From Salinivirgaceae bacterium (GTDB lineage Bacteria; Bacteroidota; Bacteroidia; Bacteroidales; SZUA-534), in assembly GCA_017474765.1 (NCBI GenBank), contig JAFVGW010000040.1:1-64000 (forward strand): DNA of 64,000 bases, read 5' to 3'. Below, in pieces: positions 37,596 through 45,008 of this stretch (its first letter is position 1; each line of letters opens with the position of its first letter). The notes beneath the pieces were generated by a model. That model searched no databases. It was not told where the DNA came from and worked only from the letters and a program-made list of their open reading frames with translations. The position numbers and the translations under genes are program-made.

Positions 37596-38429
37596 TTATT
37601 TAAAATCGTCGGCTTTGAGTTGCGGCAGGTGCATGCCAACCATCACAAGATTGTTGTCGGCAGCATATTTGAGCAGGCGCTCGCGGCTTTCAACGGCAGC
37701 AGGTTTGTCAGCGTCGAACGATGCGCAGATTTCAGGATTAACCATCTGCAAAGCAGCACCATGCATCAAATCGCCAACCACGAGCAGACGGCCGCGCTGA
37801 AAAGCGGTGTGGCCTGGTGTGTGGCCTTTGGCATCGATGGCAACCACGCCCAACGGCAGTGTGTCGCCGAAATTGAACAAGTGCAAGTTGGTCTCGTATG
37901 CCTTCATCGTGTTGATTTGCTGCGCGTTCTGACCAGGTTCGGCATTGGTTACCCACGCATCGTACTCGGGTTGTGCAGCATAAACCTGCGCGTTAGGAAA
38001 CACCAGAGTGTCGCCTTTGAGCATTCCTCCAATATGGTCGCCGTGGAAGTGCGTAATAAACAGATAATCAATCTTTGATGCAGGCACACCAAGCGAGTCG
38101 AGGCGGCGCTCAAGATTGCCGCTTTTGCCGCCAAGGCCAGTGTCGAACAGAAGATTTTTGCCGTCAATCTGAAGAAGGAATGTGCTGACTGACGATGGAA
38201 CACCATCACGGACACCAAGGCTGTCAATCAGCGCCGAATCGGCCTCGGGGAACAGACGGACAGGCATCAAACGCAGACCAGCATTATCCTGAATCCATGT
38301 AACATTCAGTCCATCCACCTGAAATGCAAGCACTTCGCCATTAGCGGCAGGCTGCTGCTGCACCGTTGTTGCCGAATTGCAGCCCGTCAGGCACAAGCCA
38401 GCAAACAGAATCACAGAAAACTTTCTCAT
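37596..38429 (-). CDS. Metallo-beta-lactamase-fold hydrolase, lipoprotein
   Basis: The 277-residue protein has a lipobox (CLTGC, Cys 17) and the metallo-hydrolase motif THFHGDHIGGM, with further predicted ligands in DAKGHTPGHT and VVGDLMH. This places it in the AHL-lactonase/MBL-fold hydrolase group, exported to the periplasm or outer membrane. The substrate is unknown. The gene lies 6 bp after apbE in the same direction, so the two are probably cotranscribed. Confidence 0.85.
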   Translation of the reverse strand: MRKFSVILFAGLCLTGCNSATTVQQQPAANGEVLAFQVDGLNVTWIQDNAGLRLMPVRLFPEADSALIDSLGVRDGVPSSVSTFLLQIDGKNLLFDTGLGGKSGNLERRLDSLGVPASKIDYLFITHFHGDHIGGMLKGDTLVFPNAQVYAAQPEYDAWVTNAEPGQNAQQINTMKAYETNLHLFNFGDTLPLGVVAIDAKGHTPGHTAFQRGRLLVVGDLMHGAALQMVNPEICASFDADKPAAVESRERLLKYAADNNLVMVGMHLPQLKADDFK

Positions 38430-38435
38430 AACATA

Positions 38436-39437
38436 TTATTTTAAAATCATTGCTTCAAACCCTTTGGAAATCACGGTTTTAAACTCACCCGTTGAATCGG
38501 AACAGATGAAATAGTAATCAATTTCGGGCAAGGTATCGCACATTTTGGAGGCGGCATCCGTTCCAAGAACCATGCAAGCCGTGGCCAGCGCGTCGGTGGT
38601 GATGCAGTCGGGCCCCGCAATTGAGGCGCTCAACAAATTACTCTGCACAGGATAGCCCGTGGCTGGATTGATAGTGTGCGAATATTTCACTCCGTTTTCG
38701 ACGAAAAACTTATGATAATTTCCTGATGTTGAGAGACTTCGGTTATTCAATTCGACAATCTCCTGCAACTCGCGCCTAGTCATTGCAGTGGTGTCATCGA
38801 CAGGTTTGTCAACACCGATGCGCCAGCCAATACCGCGCGGATTGCGCCCGCTGGCACGCACCTCGCCGCCAATCTCCACCATATAATCACGAATGCCCAA
38901 CCGCTCAAACATCTCAGCAATAAAGTCGACCGACTGCCCCTGCGCCAAACAGTTGGCATTCAACTGAACACGCAGGTCATCTTTAACAATTTGGTTTCCA
39001 TTGATGTGGATTTTCCGATAGCCGCAAAACTGCTTCAGGCTATCAATAAGTTGCTGATTCACATGTTCTTTTTTACCAAAGCCGAACCCCCATGCGTTAA
39101 CAAGCGGACTGACGGTGATATCCATCGCTCCGCCAGTAATTTCCGATATTTCAAAAGCACGGCGCATGCAATTCAGAAACAGCGTATCGTCGGTTTCCGC
39201 TATCTGATTGTTGTTCACGCGGCTGATGGTGGATTCGGGAATGTAGGCGCTCAATGCCATATCGAAACGGTGCAGTTCGCGTGCGATTTGTGCGCTCAAA
39301 TCAGTTTTATGCTTATACACAATATGATAAGTCGTTCCCTGAATAAATCCATCACTGGTGAAATATCGGTTGGTCTGAACCGAACAAGCCGCCAGCAGCA
39401 ACGCCGCAATCGAAAAAACAAATTTCCTCATCCCCAT
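38436..39437 (-). CDS. apbE: FAD:protein FMN transferase (ApbE family lipoprotein)
   Basis: ApbE attaches FMN to threonine in proteins such as NqrB/NqrC or RnfG/RnfD. The 333-residue lipoprotein has lipobox LLLAAC, the family's FDMALSAYIPESTISRVN, VSPLVNAWGFG, a VEIGGEVRASGRNPRG segment and YSHTINPATGYPV, and ends with the metal-binding DALATACMVLG region. The start was set at ATG 39437 (MGMRKF); the upstream TTG codon is less likely. Confidence 0.92.
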   Translation of the reverse strand: MGMRKFVFSIAALLLAACSVQTNRYFTSDGFIQGTTYHIVYKHKTDLSAQIARELHRFDMALSAYIPESTISRVNNNQIAETDDTLFLNCMRRAFEISEITGGAMDITVSPLVNAWGFGFGKKEHVNQQLIDSLKQFCGYRKIHINGNQIVKDDLRVQLNANCLAQGQSVDFIAEMFERLGIRDYMVEIGGEVRASGRNPRGIGWRIGVDKPVDDTTAMTRRELQEIVELNNRSLSTSGNYHKFFVENGVKYSHTINPATGYPVQSNLLSASIAGPDCITTDALATACMVLGTDAASKMCDTLPEIDYYFICSDSTGEFKTVISKGFEAMILK

Positions 39438-39609
39438 ATTTTTGTGCTGCAAAAATAATAAAGGTTGACTCCATACATTACTAATTGACTAACAATCTGC
39501 TAATAAATCTGCAATCATAAAAAATGGCTTTTTTTACCTGCAATCCGTCAACTTCTATTTTTCAATTCACACCTATTTCTTAATTTAGTCGCAACTAAAA
39601 ACTGACACT

Positions 39610-40230
39610 ATGTACATCGGAATAGCAGGAAACATCGGCTCTGGAAAGACCACTCTGACAGGGCTTTTGGCCAAAAACTTCAAATGGGAAGCCCACTACG
39701 AAGAGGCCGACAACCCGTATATGAACGATTTTTACAACGATATGCAGCGCTGGTCGTTCAACCTTCAGATTTATTTTCTGAACAGCCGATACAACCAGAT
39801 TCTGCAAATCCTGAAATCGGGCAAAACCATCATCCAGGACCGCACCATCTACGAGGACGCACACATTTTCGCGCCCAACCTGCACGATATGGGACTGTTG
39901 AGCACACGCGACTTCAACACCTATTTCTCATCGTTCGAACTGATGAGCAAATTCATTCAGCCGCCTGATTTGCTGATATATCTGCGTGCATCGGTGCCAA
40001 CCTTGGTGCGCAACATCCAAAAGCGCGGCCGCGACTACGAGAGTTCTATCCGACTCGACTACCTGAAGCGGCTCAACGAGCGCTACGAGGCGTGGATTGC
40101 AAAATACGATTTGGGGAAACTGCTCATTTTCGATGTCGATGATATGAACTTCACCGAAAAACCCGAGGACCTGCGCACCATCATCGACCGCGTGGACGCC
40201 GAAATCAACGGCCTTTTCAAGCAGAAATAG
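39610..40230 (+). CDS. Deoxynucleoside kinase (dAdo/dGuo kinase family)
   Basis: The 206-residue salvage kinase phosphorylates deoxynucleosides. It has the P-loop GNIGSGKTTL at residues 8-17, the substrate-base EEADNPYMNDFY, the DRTIYEDAHIF (DRS-like) motif and the LID arginines in RGRDYESSIRLDYLKRLNERYEAW. The next gene starts 3 bp after the stop, so both are likely cotranscribed. Confidence 0.9.
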   Translation: MYIGIAGNIGSGKTTLTGLLAKNFKWEAHYEEADNPYMNDFYNDMQRWSFNLQIYFLNSRYNQILQILKSGKTIIQDRTIYEDAHIFAPNLHDMGLLSTRDFNTYFSSFELMSKFIQPPDLLIYLRASVPTLVRNIQKRGRDYESSIRLDYLKRLNERYEAWIAKYDLGKLLIFDVDDMNFTEKPEDLRTIIDRVDAEINGLFKQK

Positions 40231-40233
40231 CGG

Positions 40234-41154
40234 ATGGAAACGCTGCAAGAGATAATCGAATTCGACAGGTTCGACAATCTCGAATGGTGCGCCCGCCAAA
40301 TTGTGGAAGGTTTCATAACTGGCTTGCACAAAAGCCCTTACCACGGATTCTCGGTTGAGTTTGCCGAACACCGACTCTACAACCAGGGCGAATCGACGCG
40401 CCACATCGACTGGAAACTCTTTGCCCGCACCGACAAACTCTTCACCAAACAGTTCGAAGAAGAGACCAATATGCGGTGCAACATACTGATTGACACGTCG
40501 TCGTCGATGCTGTTCCCGACGGGCAAGGGCAAGCAGATGAACAAACTCACGTTCTCAATCTACTCGGCCGCGGCGCTCATCCACCTTCTGCGCCGCCAGC
40601 GCGACGCGGTGGGCATCACGCTCTTTTCTGACCAGATTGAACTGCAGACCGAATCGCGGCTGTCGGAATCGCACGCAAAAATGCTCTACGCCGAACTCGA
40701 GAAATGCCTTTGGGCGAAGCACTCATCGGCACGGCACACCACCGACCTTGCCGACACTCTGCACCTGACGGCTGAAAAAATGCACAAGCGGTCGCTGATA
40801 ATCGTCTTTTCTGACCTGTTCGCGCCTGATATGCAGGGACTTTACAGCGCCATCGAGCATCTGAAGCATAACCGTCACGAAGTGGTCATCTTCCACATCA
40901 CCGACCACGAGCACGAGATGCGGCTCGACTACCCTAACCGCCCCGTCTGCTTTGTGGATATGGAAACGGGCGAGCGAATCAAACTGAACCCCAACCAGAT
41001 ACGCGACACTTACCAATCAACTGTCAACTCTTTTTTGAGCGATTTGCAGACAAAGTGCGGCCAGTACGGCATCGAACTCGTAAGCGCCGACGTGAACCAG
41101 AATTTCGCCGACATTCTCACACCGTTCCTGATAAAACGTGCAAAGGCGGGGTGA
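40234..41154 (+). CDS. DUF58 domain protein (von Willebrand-like fold)
   Basis: The 306-residue protein has the DUF58 signature YNQGESTRHIDWKLFARTDKLFTKQF (about 49-75) and a MIDAS-like DTSSSM, as in vWA domains. DUF58 proteins usually accompany MoxR ATPases and BatA/BatB proteins in envelope or chaperone-like systems. Those partners are absent here; the gene follows a deoxynucleoside kinase instead. It is predicted cytoplasmic, with no membrane helix seen. Confidence 0.88.
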   Translation: METLQEIIEFDRFDNLEWCARQIVEGFITGLHKSPYHGFSVEFAEHRLYNQGESTRHIDWKLFARTDKLFTKQFEEETNMRCNILIDTSSSMLFPTGKGKQMNKLTFSIYSAAALIHLLRRQRDAVGITLFSDQIELQTESRLSESHAKMLYAELEKCLWAKHSSARHTTDLADTLHLTAEKMHKRSLIIVFSDLFAPDMQGLYSAIEHLKHNRHEVVIFHITDHEHEMRLDYPNRPVCFVDMETGERIKLNPNQIRDTYQSTVNSFLSDLQTKCGQYGIELVSADVNQNFADILTPFLIKRAKAG

Positions 41155-41453
41155 TGTTTTAAGCACCTCACACCACAAATCACACTCTGGAAAAACCAGT
41201 AAAATCAGGGATAACCTCACCACCACGGCCATTATTCATGAAGTTTGGAAAGCAAACAACCTCAAAATCCGCGCACCTTACGATAATCTTATATAAATCA
41301 ACTCAATACGCAAAAACTAGCTAAACCAAAGGCACCGTCATCAATCGATTTTATCTATCGATATAATAGAAAAATACCATAATCATTATAGAAGAATTGA
41401 CTCTGCAACCACTACTTTTGCGCCCGAAAAATTGGGTTAAAAAGTACATTGAT
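41155..41453. other. Gene-free gap upstream of nhaD
   Basis: The 299-bp gap has no convincing ORF. It holds a small CTGG/CCAG hairpin (about 41190-41205), a pair of ATCGAT words (about 41343-41362) and the nhaD -7 box. I did not recognise a known Na+ or pH riboswitch. Confidence 0.4.
41413..41420 (+). promoter_or_regulatory. -7 box of nhaD
   Basis: TACTTTTG fits the -7 consensus, with ATG 41454 lying 33 bp downstream. It lies inside a longer in-frame extension beginning with TTG at 41397, so it argues that translation starts at 41454. Confidence 0.5.
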
Positions 41454-42851
41454 ATGTTTGCAGTTATGATTTTGGTGTTCGTGCTTGGCTACATTGCCAT
41501 TGCAATGGAACACCCGTTCAGAATTGACAAAGCAGCTCCCGCACTATTCATCGGCGCCGCTTTGTGGGCAATTTACGCACTGGGCGCCGACAGCATTCTG
41601 TCGCTCGGTCACAGCGCCGCCTGGAACAAATACTCGCTCAATCTTGAGGGCGGACTCACCGACGAAAACATCCATTCGTTCTTCAACTACGAACTTATTC
41701 ACCATCTGGGAGATACGGCCGAAATCCTGTTCTTCCTGCTTGGCGCGATGACCATTGTCGAGACCGTCGACCGTCACCGCGGATTCAAGGTAATCACTGA
41801 TAAAATTAAAACCACCAACAAGGTTAAACTGCTGTGGATTTTGAGCATACTGACGTTCTTCATGAGCGCCATTCTCGACAACCTGACAACCACCATTGTG
41901 ATGGTGGCGCTGCTCCGCAAACTTGTCGGAGACCAGAAAACACGCTGGTTCTACGCCAGCATGATAGTGATTGCCGCAAACGCCGGCGGTGCGTGGTCGC
42001 CCATTGGCGATGTCACAACCATCATGCTTTGGATTGGCGGTCAGGTTACAACTGAAAAAATAATTTTCGAAGTCTTTCTCCCATCACTCATCTGCCTTTG
42101 CATCCCGCTCATAATCATGAGTTTCACATTCAAAGGCGAGATTGAGCGCCCAACAGATGAATCGATGGACAAAGACGACTGGGGCACATCGCCGCGCACG
42201 CAGAAGGCGATGCTTGTTCTGGGTGTTGGCGGACTGATAGCTGTGCCTGTGTTTAAAACTGTCACACACCTTCCGCCCTACCTTGGAATGTTGCTCAGCC
42301 TCTCAATTGTATGGGCCATCACCGAGCTTATCCATAAGAATCATGCGCCGGGAATAAAGAACAAACTTCGCCCGACCTACATTCTGACACATATCGACAC
42401 GCCAACCATTTTGTTCTTCCTGGGCATTCTGCTGGCCGTTTCGGCATTGCAGTCGGCTGGTCATCTGTCGCTTTTGTCGAATGCGCTTGACGGATGTTTC
42501 AAAGATGCGACTGGCGGAGTTTTCATTATCGATGTCATCATCGGCATATTATCGTCGGTGGTTGATAATGTGCCACTTGTGGCTGGTGCCATGGGCATGT
42601 ATCCAATTGAGGCTGCCGATGCAGTTGGCTACGCGGCCAACTTTGTGCAGAACGGTCCGTTCTGGGAATTTCTGGCCTACACCGCCGGCACTGGTGGCAG
42701 TATGCTCATAATTGGCTCGGCTGCAGGTGTTGCCGCAATGGGGTTGGAAAAAATCGACTTCATCTGGTATGTAAAACACGTGTCGTGGCTTGCTCTCATC
42801 GGCTACATTGCTGGTGCGGCGTTCTTTGTCACTATGTGCGTAATTAGTTGA
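41454..42851 (+). CDS. nhaD: Na+/H+ antiporter NhaD
   Basis: NhaD exports Na+ or Li+ in exchange for protons. The 465-residue inner-membrane protein has about a dozen hydrophobic segments, the AILDNLTTTIVMVALLRKL motif, IVIAANAGGAWSPIGDVTT, and VDNVPLVAGAMGMY, all conserved in the NhaD branch of the ion-transporter superfamily. The ORF can be read from TTG 41397, but the promoter box within that extension and the start at a hydrophobic helix favour ATG 41454. A strong terminator follows. Confidence 0.94.
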   Translation: MFAVMILVFVLGYIAIAMEHPFRIDKAAPALFIGAALWAIYALGADSILSLGHSAAWNKYSLNLEGGLTDENIHSFFNYELIHHLGDTAEILFFLLGAMTIVETVDRHRGFKVITDKIKTTNKVKLLWILSILTFFMSAILDNLTTTIVMVALLRKLVGDQKTRWFYASMIVIAANAGGAWSPIGDVTTIMLWIGGQVTTEKIIFEVFLPSLICLCIPLIIMSFTFKGEIERPTDESMDKDDWGTSPRTQKAMLVLGVGGLIAVPVFKTVTHLPPYLGMLLSLSIVWAITELIHKNHAPGIKNKLRPTYILTHIDTPTILFFLGILLAVSALQSAGHLSLLSNALDGCFKDATGGVFIIDVIIGILSSVVDNVPLVAGAMGMYPIEAADAVGYAANFVQNGPFWEFLAYTAGTGGSMLIIGSAAGVAAMGLEKIDFIWYVKHVSWLALIGYIAGAAFFVTMCVIS

Positions 42852-42887
42852 AAATCTAAAGGTTTAGGGTTATACAATAAGTGAGAG

Positions 42888-42926
42888 AACAGGGCTCCGC
42901 CGAAAGGTTGGGCCCTGTTTTTTTTT
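42888..42926 (+). terminator. Rho-independent terminator after nhaD
   Basis: AACAGGGC pairs with GCCCTGTT and is followed by a run of about nine T residues, 37 bp after the nhaD stop. Confidence 0.92.
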
Positions 42927-43020
42927 GATGGACTCGATTAAGATACTATTGGAAAAATATCAGTTATATTTGTAGTTGGCAACGTCTACTGCGCAGAGAT
43001 ATTTTTAAAACCAACCGCAG

Positions 43021-43092
43021 ATGACAACCAATAATGAATTGTATGTGAAACATAAATCGAGACAAGAAACAGAAAGTTATTTTTTGAACTAA
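43021..43092 (+). CDS. Possible 23-residue small ORF
   Basis: An ATG-to-TAA frame of 24 codons (MTTNNELYVKHKSRQETESY, then FLN) lies 49 bp after a good -7 box (TATATTTG, 42965-42972). There is no signal peptide or known motif. Chance is a fair explanation at this length; it is listed because it has a promoter-like box and lies immediately upstream of the candidate RNA gene. Confidence 0.2.
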   Translation: MTTNNELYVKHKSRQETESYFLN

Positions 43093-43116
43093 CATATTAT
43101 TAATCAATAGCGTTTG
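43083..43116 (+). promoter_or_regulatory. Promoter of the candidate structured RNA
   Basis: TTTG (43083-43086) and TAGCGTTTG (43108-43116, one base longer than the -7 consensus) are 21 bp apart. Predicted transcription starts about 43122, just before the long hairpin. Confidence 0.45.
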
Positions 43117-43121
43117 CCGCT

Positions 43122-43273
43122 AATCTGAAAACATTCCAAAGCTTGGCCGCAAAGGAATCACAATCAGACGATAGTTGTGAATGCTCACGTGTTATGCGTG
43201 GGCATTCCTTATCTGATTGTGAAGGTCTGGCCAAGCACCTGGAATGTGGATGAGGAAATGTCCACATTTTTTT
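43122..43273 (+). ncRNA. Candidate independent structured RNA (possibly 6S-Flavo-like)
   Basis: A 115-nt long-arm hairpin spans 43132-43246. Outer stem: CATTCCA/TGGAATG plus GCTTGGCC/GGCCAAGC. Middle stem: TCACAATCAGA/TCTGATTGTGA. Inner stem: GAATGCTCACG/CGTGGGCATTC with one G-U pair and a 7-nt loop. Asymmetric internal loops of 9/6 and 10/4 nt lie between them. It is followed at once by a terminator hairpin (TGTGGA/TCCACA plus seven T, 43245-43273) and preceded by a promoter-like pair of boxes. The design, an RNA mimicking an open promoter, suggests a 6S class, and 6S-Flavo is the Bacteroidota member; I cannot confirm its consensus from memory. A cis-acting leader of the type III system or a palindromic mobile repeat are alternatives. 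Confidence 0.5.
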
Positions 43274-43297
43274 GCCGGGTGCCGAAGTCAGACCGCA

Positions 43298-43338
43298 ATG
43301 TTTTTTAGGTGAAATGGTGAGCGCGACCTAAAAAACAT
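43298..43338 (+). repeat. Perfect 13-bp inverted repeat before mod
   Basis: ATGTTTTTTAGGT (43298-43310) and ACCTAAAAAACAT (43326-43338) flank a 15-bp centre and end 5 bp before the mod start codon. As RNA it would form a hairpin over the translation-initiation region; as DNA it could be an operator for restriction-modification control. Confidence 0.75.
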
Positions 43339-43343
43339 AGTCT

Positions 43344-45005
43344 ATGAATGCGACTAAAGAATCATTAATTGCCGAGATAGAGAAACGTGTCTCGGACAAA
43401 ATCCTTGAACAAAGCAATGCCGATTTGCTTATCAAACTCATTAATAATGCCGATTCGCTCGACGAAACCATAAACATTGCGGCACTCGGCACTACCTACA
43501 AACGGACTGGGCTACACTTCGACAAGCGGCTTGAAAAGATGAGCGACACCATTAAGTATTTCAAAAAGAATGAAAAACTTTCGTTCCATACCGACGACAG
43601 CAAGCCTACACACAAACTGATTATTGGTGACAATTACGAAGCGCTGCAAAACCTTCTGATTCAGTACAAAGGAAAGATTGACGTAATTTATATAGATCCT
43701 CCGTACGGGAAAGACAGTATGGGCGAGTTTGCCGCTACCAATTACAACAATGCAATCACACGCGACAATCTTCTTTCGATGCTCTATCCTCGTTTGATAC
43801 TTGCCAAACAATTATTATCTGACGAAGGTGTTATTTTCTGCTCTATTGATGACAAGAACCAAGCGTATGTGAAGTGCTTGTTTGATGAAGTGTTCGGAGA
43901 AAGAAATTTTGTGGGGATGTTTATGTGGTATAAATCAGAAACACCTCCCAATCTTTCAAAAAAGATAAAAAAGAATCTCGAATATGTTTTATGCTATCAG
44001 AGGAAAAAGGACGATTCAAAATTCAGAGGATTCAAAACCACAAGTTCGTCAAGTGACCCTGTAACGAAACCACAAAATTCGATAAAAGAATGGGTGATAC
44101 CTGCTAATACGTTAAAGATTAAGCGAGAAGACGGAGTGATTAAGGCTGGTGTGTATGGTACTGATAAATTTCCGAATTTGCTCAAGAATGATTTGATTAT
44201 AAAAAGTGGAACAAATGCAAACCAAGTCGTTTTTGAAAATAAGTTTATATGGACCCAGGAAACGTTAGAAGAAACATTGCCAACTATTGATATGTTCCTT
44301 TCTGAAAAACTGGTTTTATCTTACAAACGCTTCGAGTATGACACTTCCGTGCCGTCAAATCTAATAGATGCTTCTGTTGAAGTGACAACAACAGAAAAAG
44401 CGAGTGCTGAATTACGAAAGGTATTTGGTGATGATATGTTTGAATATCCCAAGCCAGTTGATTTGATTTCATATTTGACAAGTTTTAAAGACTCAAAGGA
44501 TTCTATTATTCTTGATTTTTTTGTTGGTAGTGGTACAACGGGACACGCGGTGCTCGATTTGAACGAAAAGGATGGTGGAAGGCGTCAATATATTGTTTGC
44601 CAACTGAATGAAAATTTGGATGACGCGTTAAAAACGGCAAGTGGCAATTCAAAAGCTATCATTGAAAATCAGATTGCACTATGTGAAAAGTTTGGAAGGC
44701 CACACGAACTATCTGAAATAACCGTAGAAAGATTGCGTCGCATTATGACAGGCAAATGTTATGACGGCACAAAAGATTTTGAGTGGGCAAAGAAAAACAA
44801 ACCATACGGTGGCAACCTCGATGTGTACGAAATAGAAAGCGTTTCAAACTTTGAGTGGGCAGAAGGCAAAACACCATTCGATGTGATTGATGAAACGCTC
44901 TATGGCCAAGAGAAATTTGCAACCATTAAAGAGAAAATAGATTGGGTTTGCGGCAACTTCGATAAAACTCAAAAGTATTTGGAACAACAAAAGGCGGAGG
45001 AGTAG
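43344..45005 (+). CDS. mod: Type III restriction-modification methyltransferase (Mod)
   Basis: The 553-residue beta-class N6-adenine methyltransferase has the catalytic DPPY at 118-121 (IYIDPPYGKD) before the SAM-binding DFFVGSGTTG at 391-400, the order typical of type III Mod. The 270 residues between hold the target-recognition region, and the codons there are more AT-rich than in the conserved parts. It would both recognise the site for the complex and protect host DNA. The Res gene starts 3 bp after its stop. No phase-variable simple repeat was found in the coding sequence. Confidence 0.9.
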   Translation: MNATKESLIAEIEKRVSDKILEQSNADLLIKLINNADSLDETINIAALGTTYKRTGLHFDKRLEKMSDTIKYFKKNEKLSFHTDDSKPTHKLIIGDNYEALQNLLIQYKGKIDVIYIDPPYGKDSMGEFAATNYNNAITRDNLLSMLYPRLILAKQLLSDEGVIFCSIDDKNQAYVKCLFDEVFGERNFVGMFMWYKSETPPNLSKKIKKNLEYVLCYQRKKDDSKFRGFKTTSSSSDPVTKPQNSIKEWVIPANTLKIKREDGVIKAGVYGTDKFPNLLKNDLIIKSGTNANQVVFENKFIWTQETLEETLPTIDMFLSEKLVLSYKRFEYDTSVPSNLIDASVEVTTTEKASAELRKVFGDDMFEYPKPVDLISYLTSFKDSKDSIILDFFVGSGTTGHAVLDLNEKDGGRRQYIVCQLNENLDDALKTASGNSKAIIENQIALCEKFGRPHELSEITVERLRRIMTGKCYDGTKDFEWAKKNKPYGGNLDVYEIESVSNFEWAEGKTPFDVIDETLYGQEKFATIKEKIDWVCGNFDKTQKYLEQQKAEE

Positions 45006-45008
45006 GCT

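Noticed and set aside
41155..41453. Na+ or pH riboswitch before nhaD
   Set aside because: I could not find a convincing conserved core; only a small hairpin and a -7 box are present.
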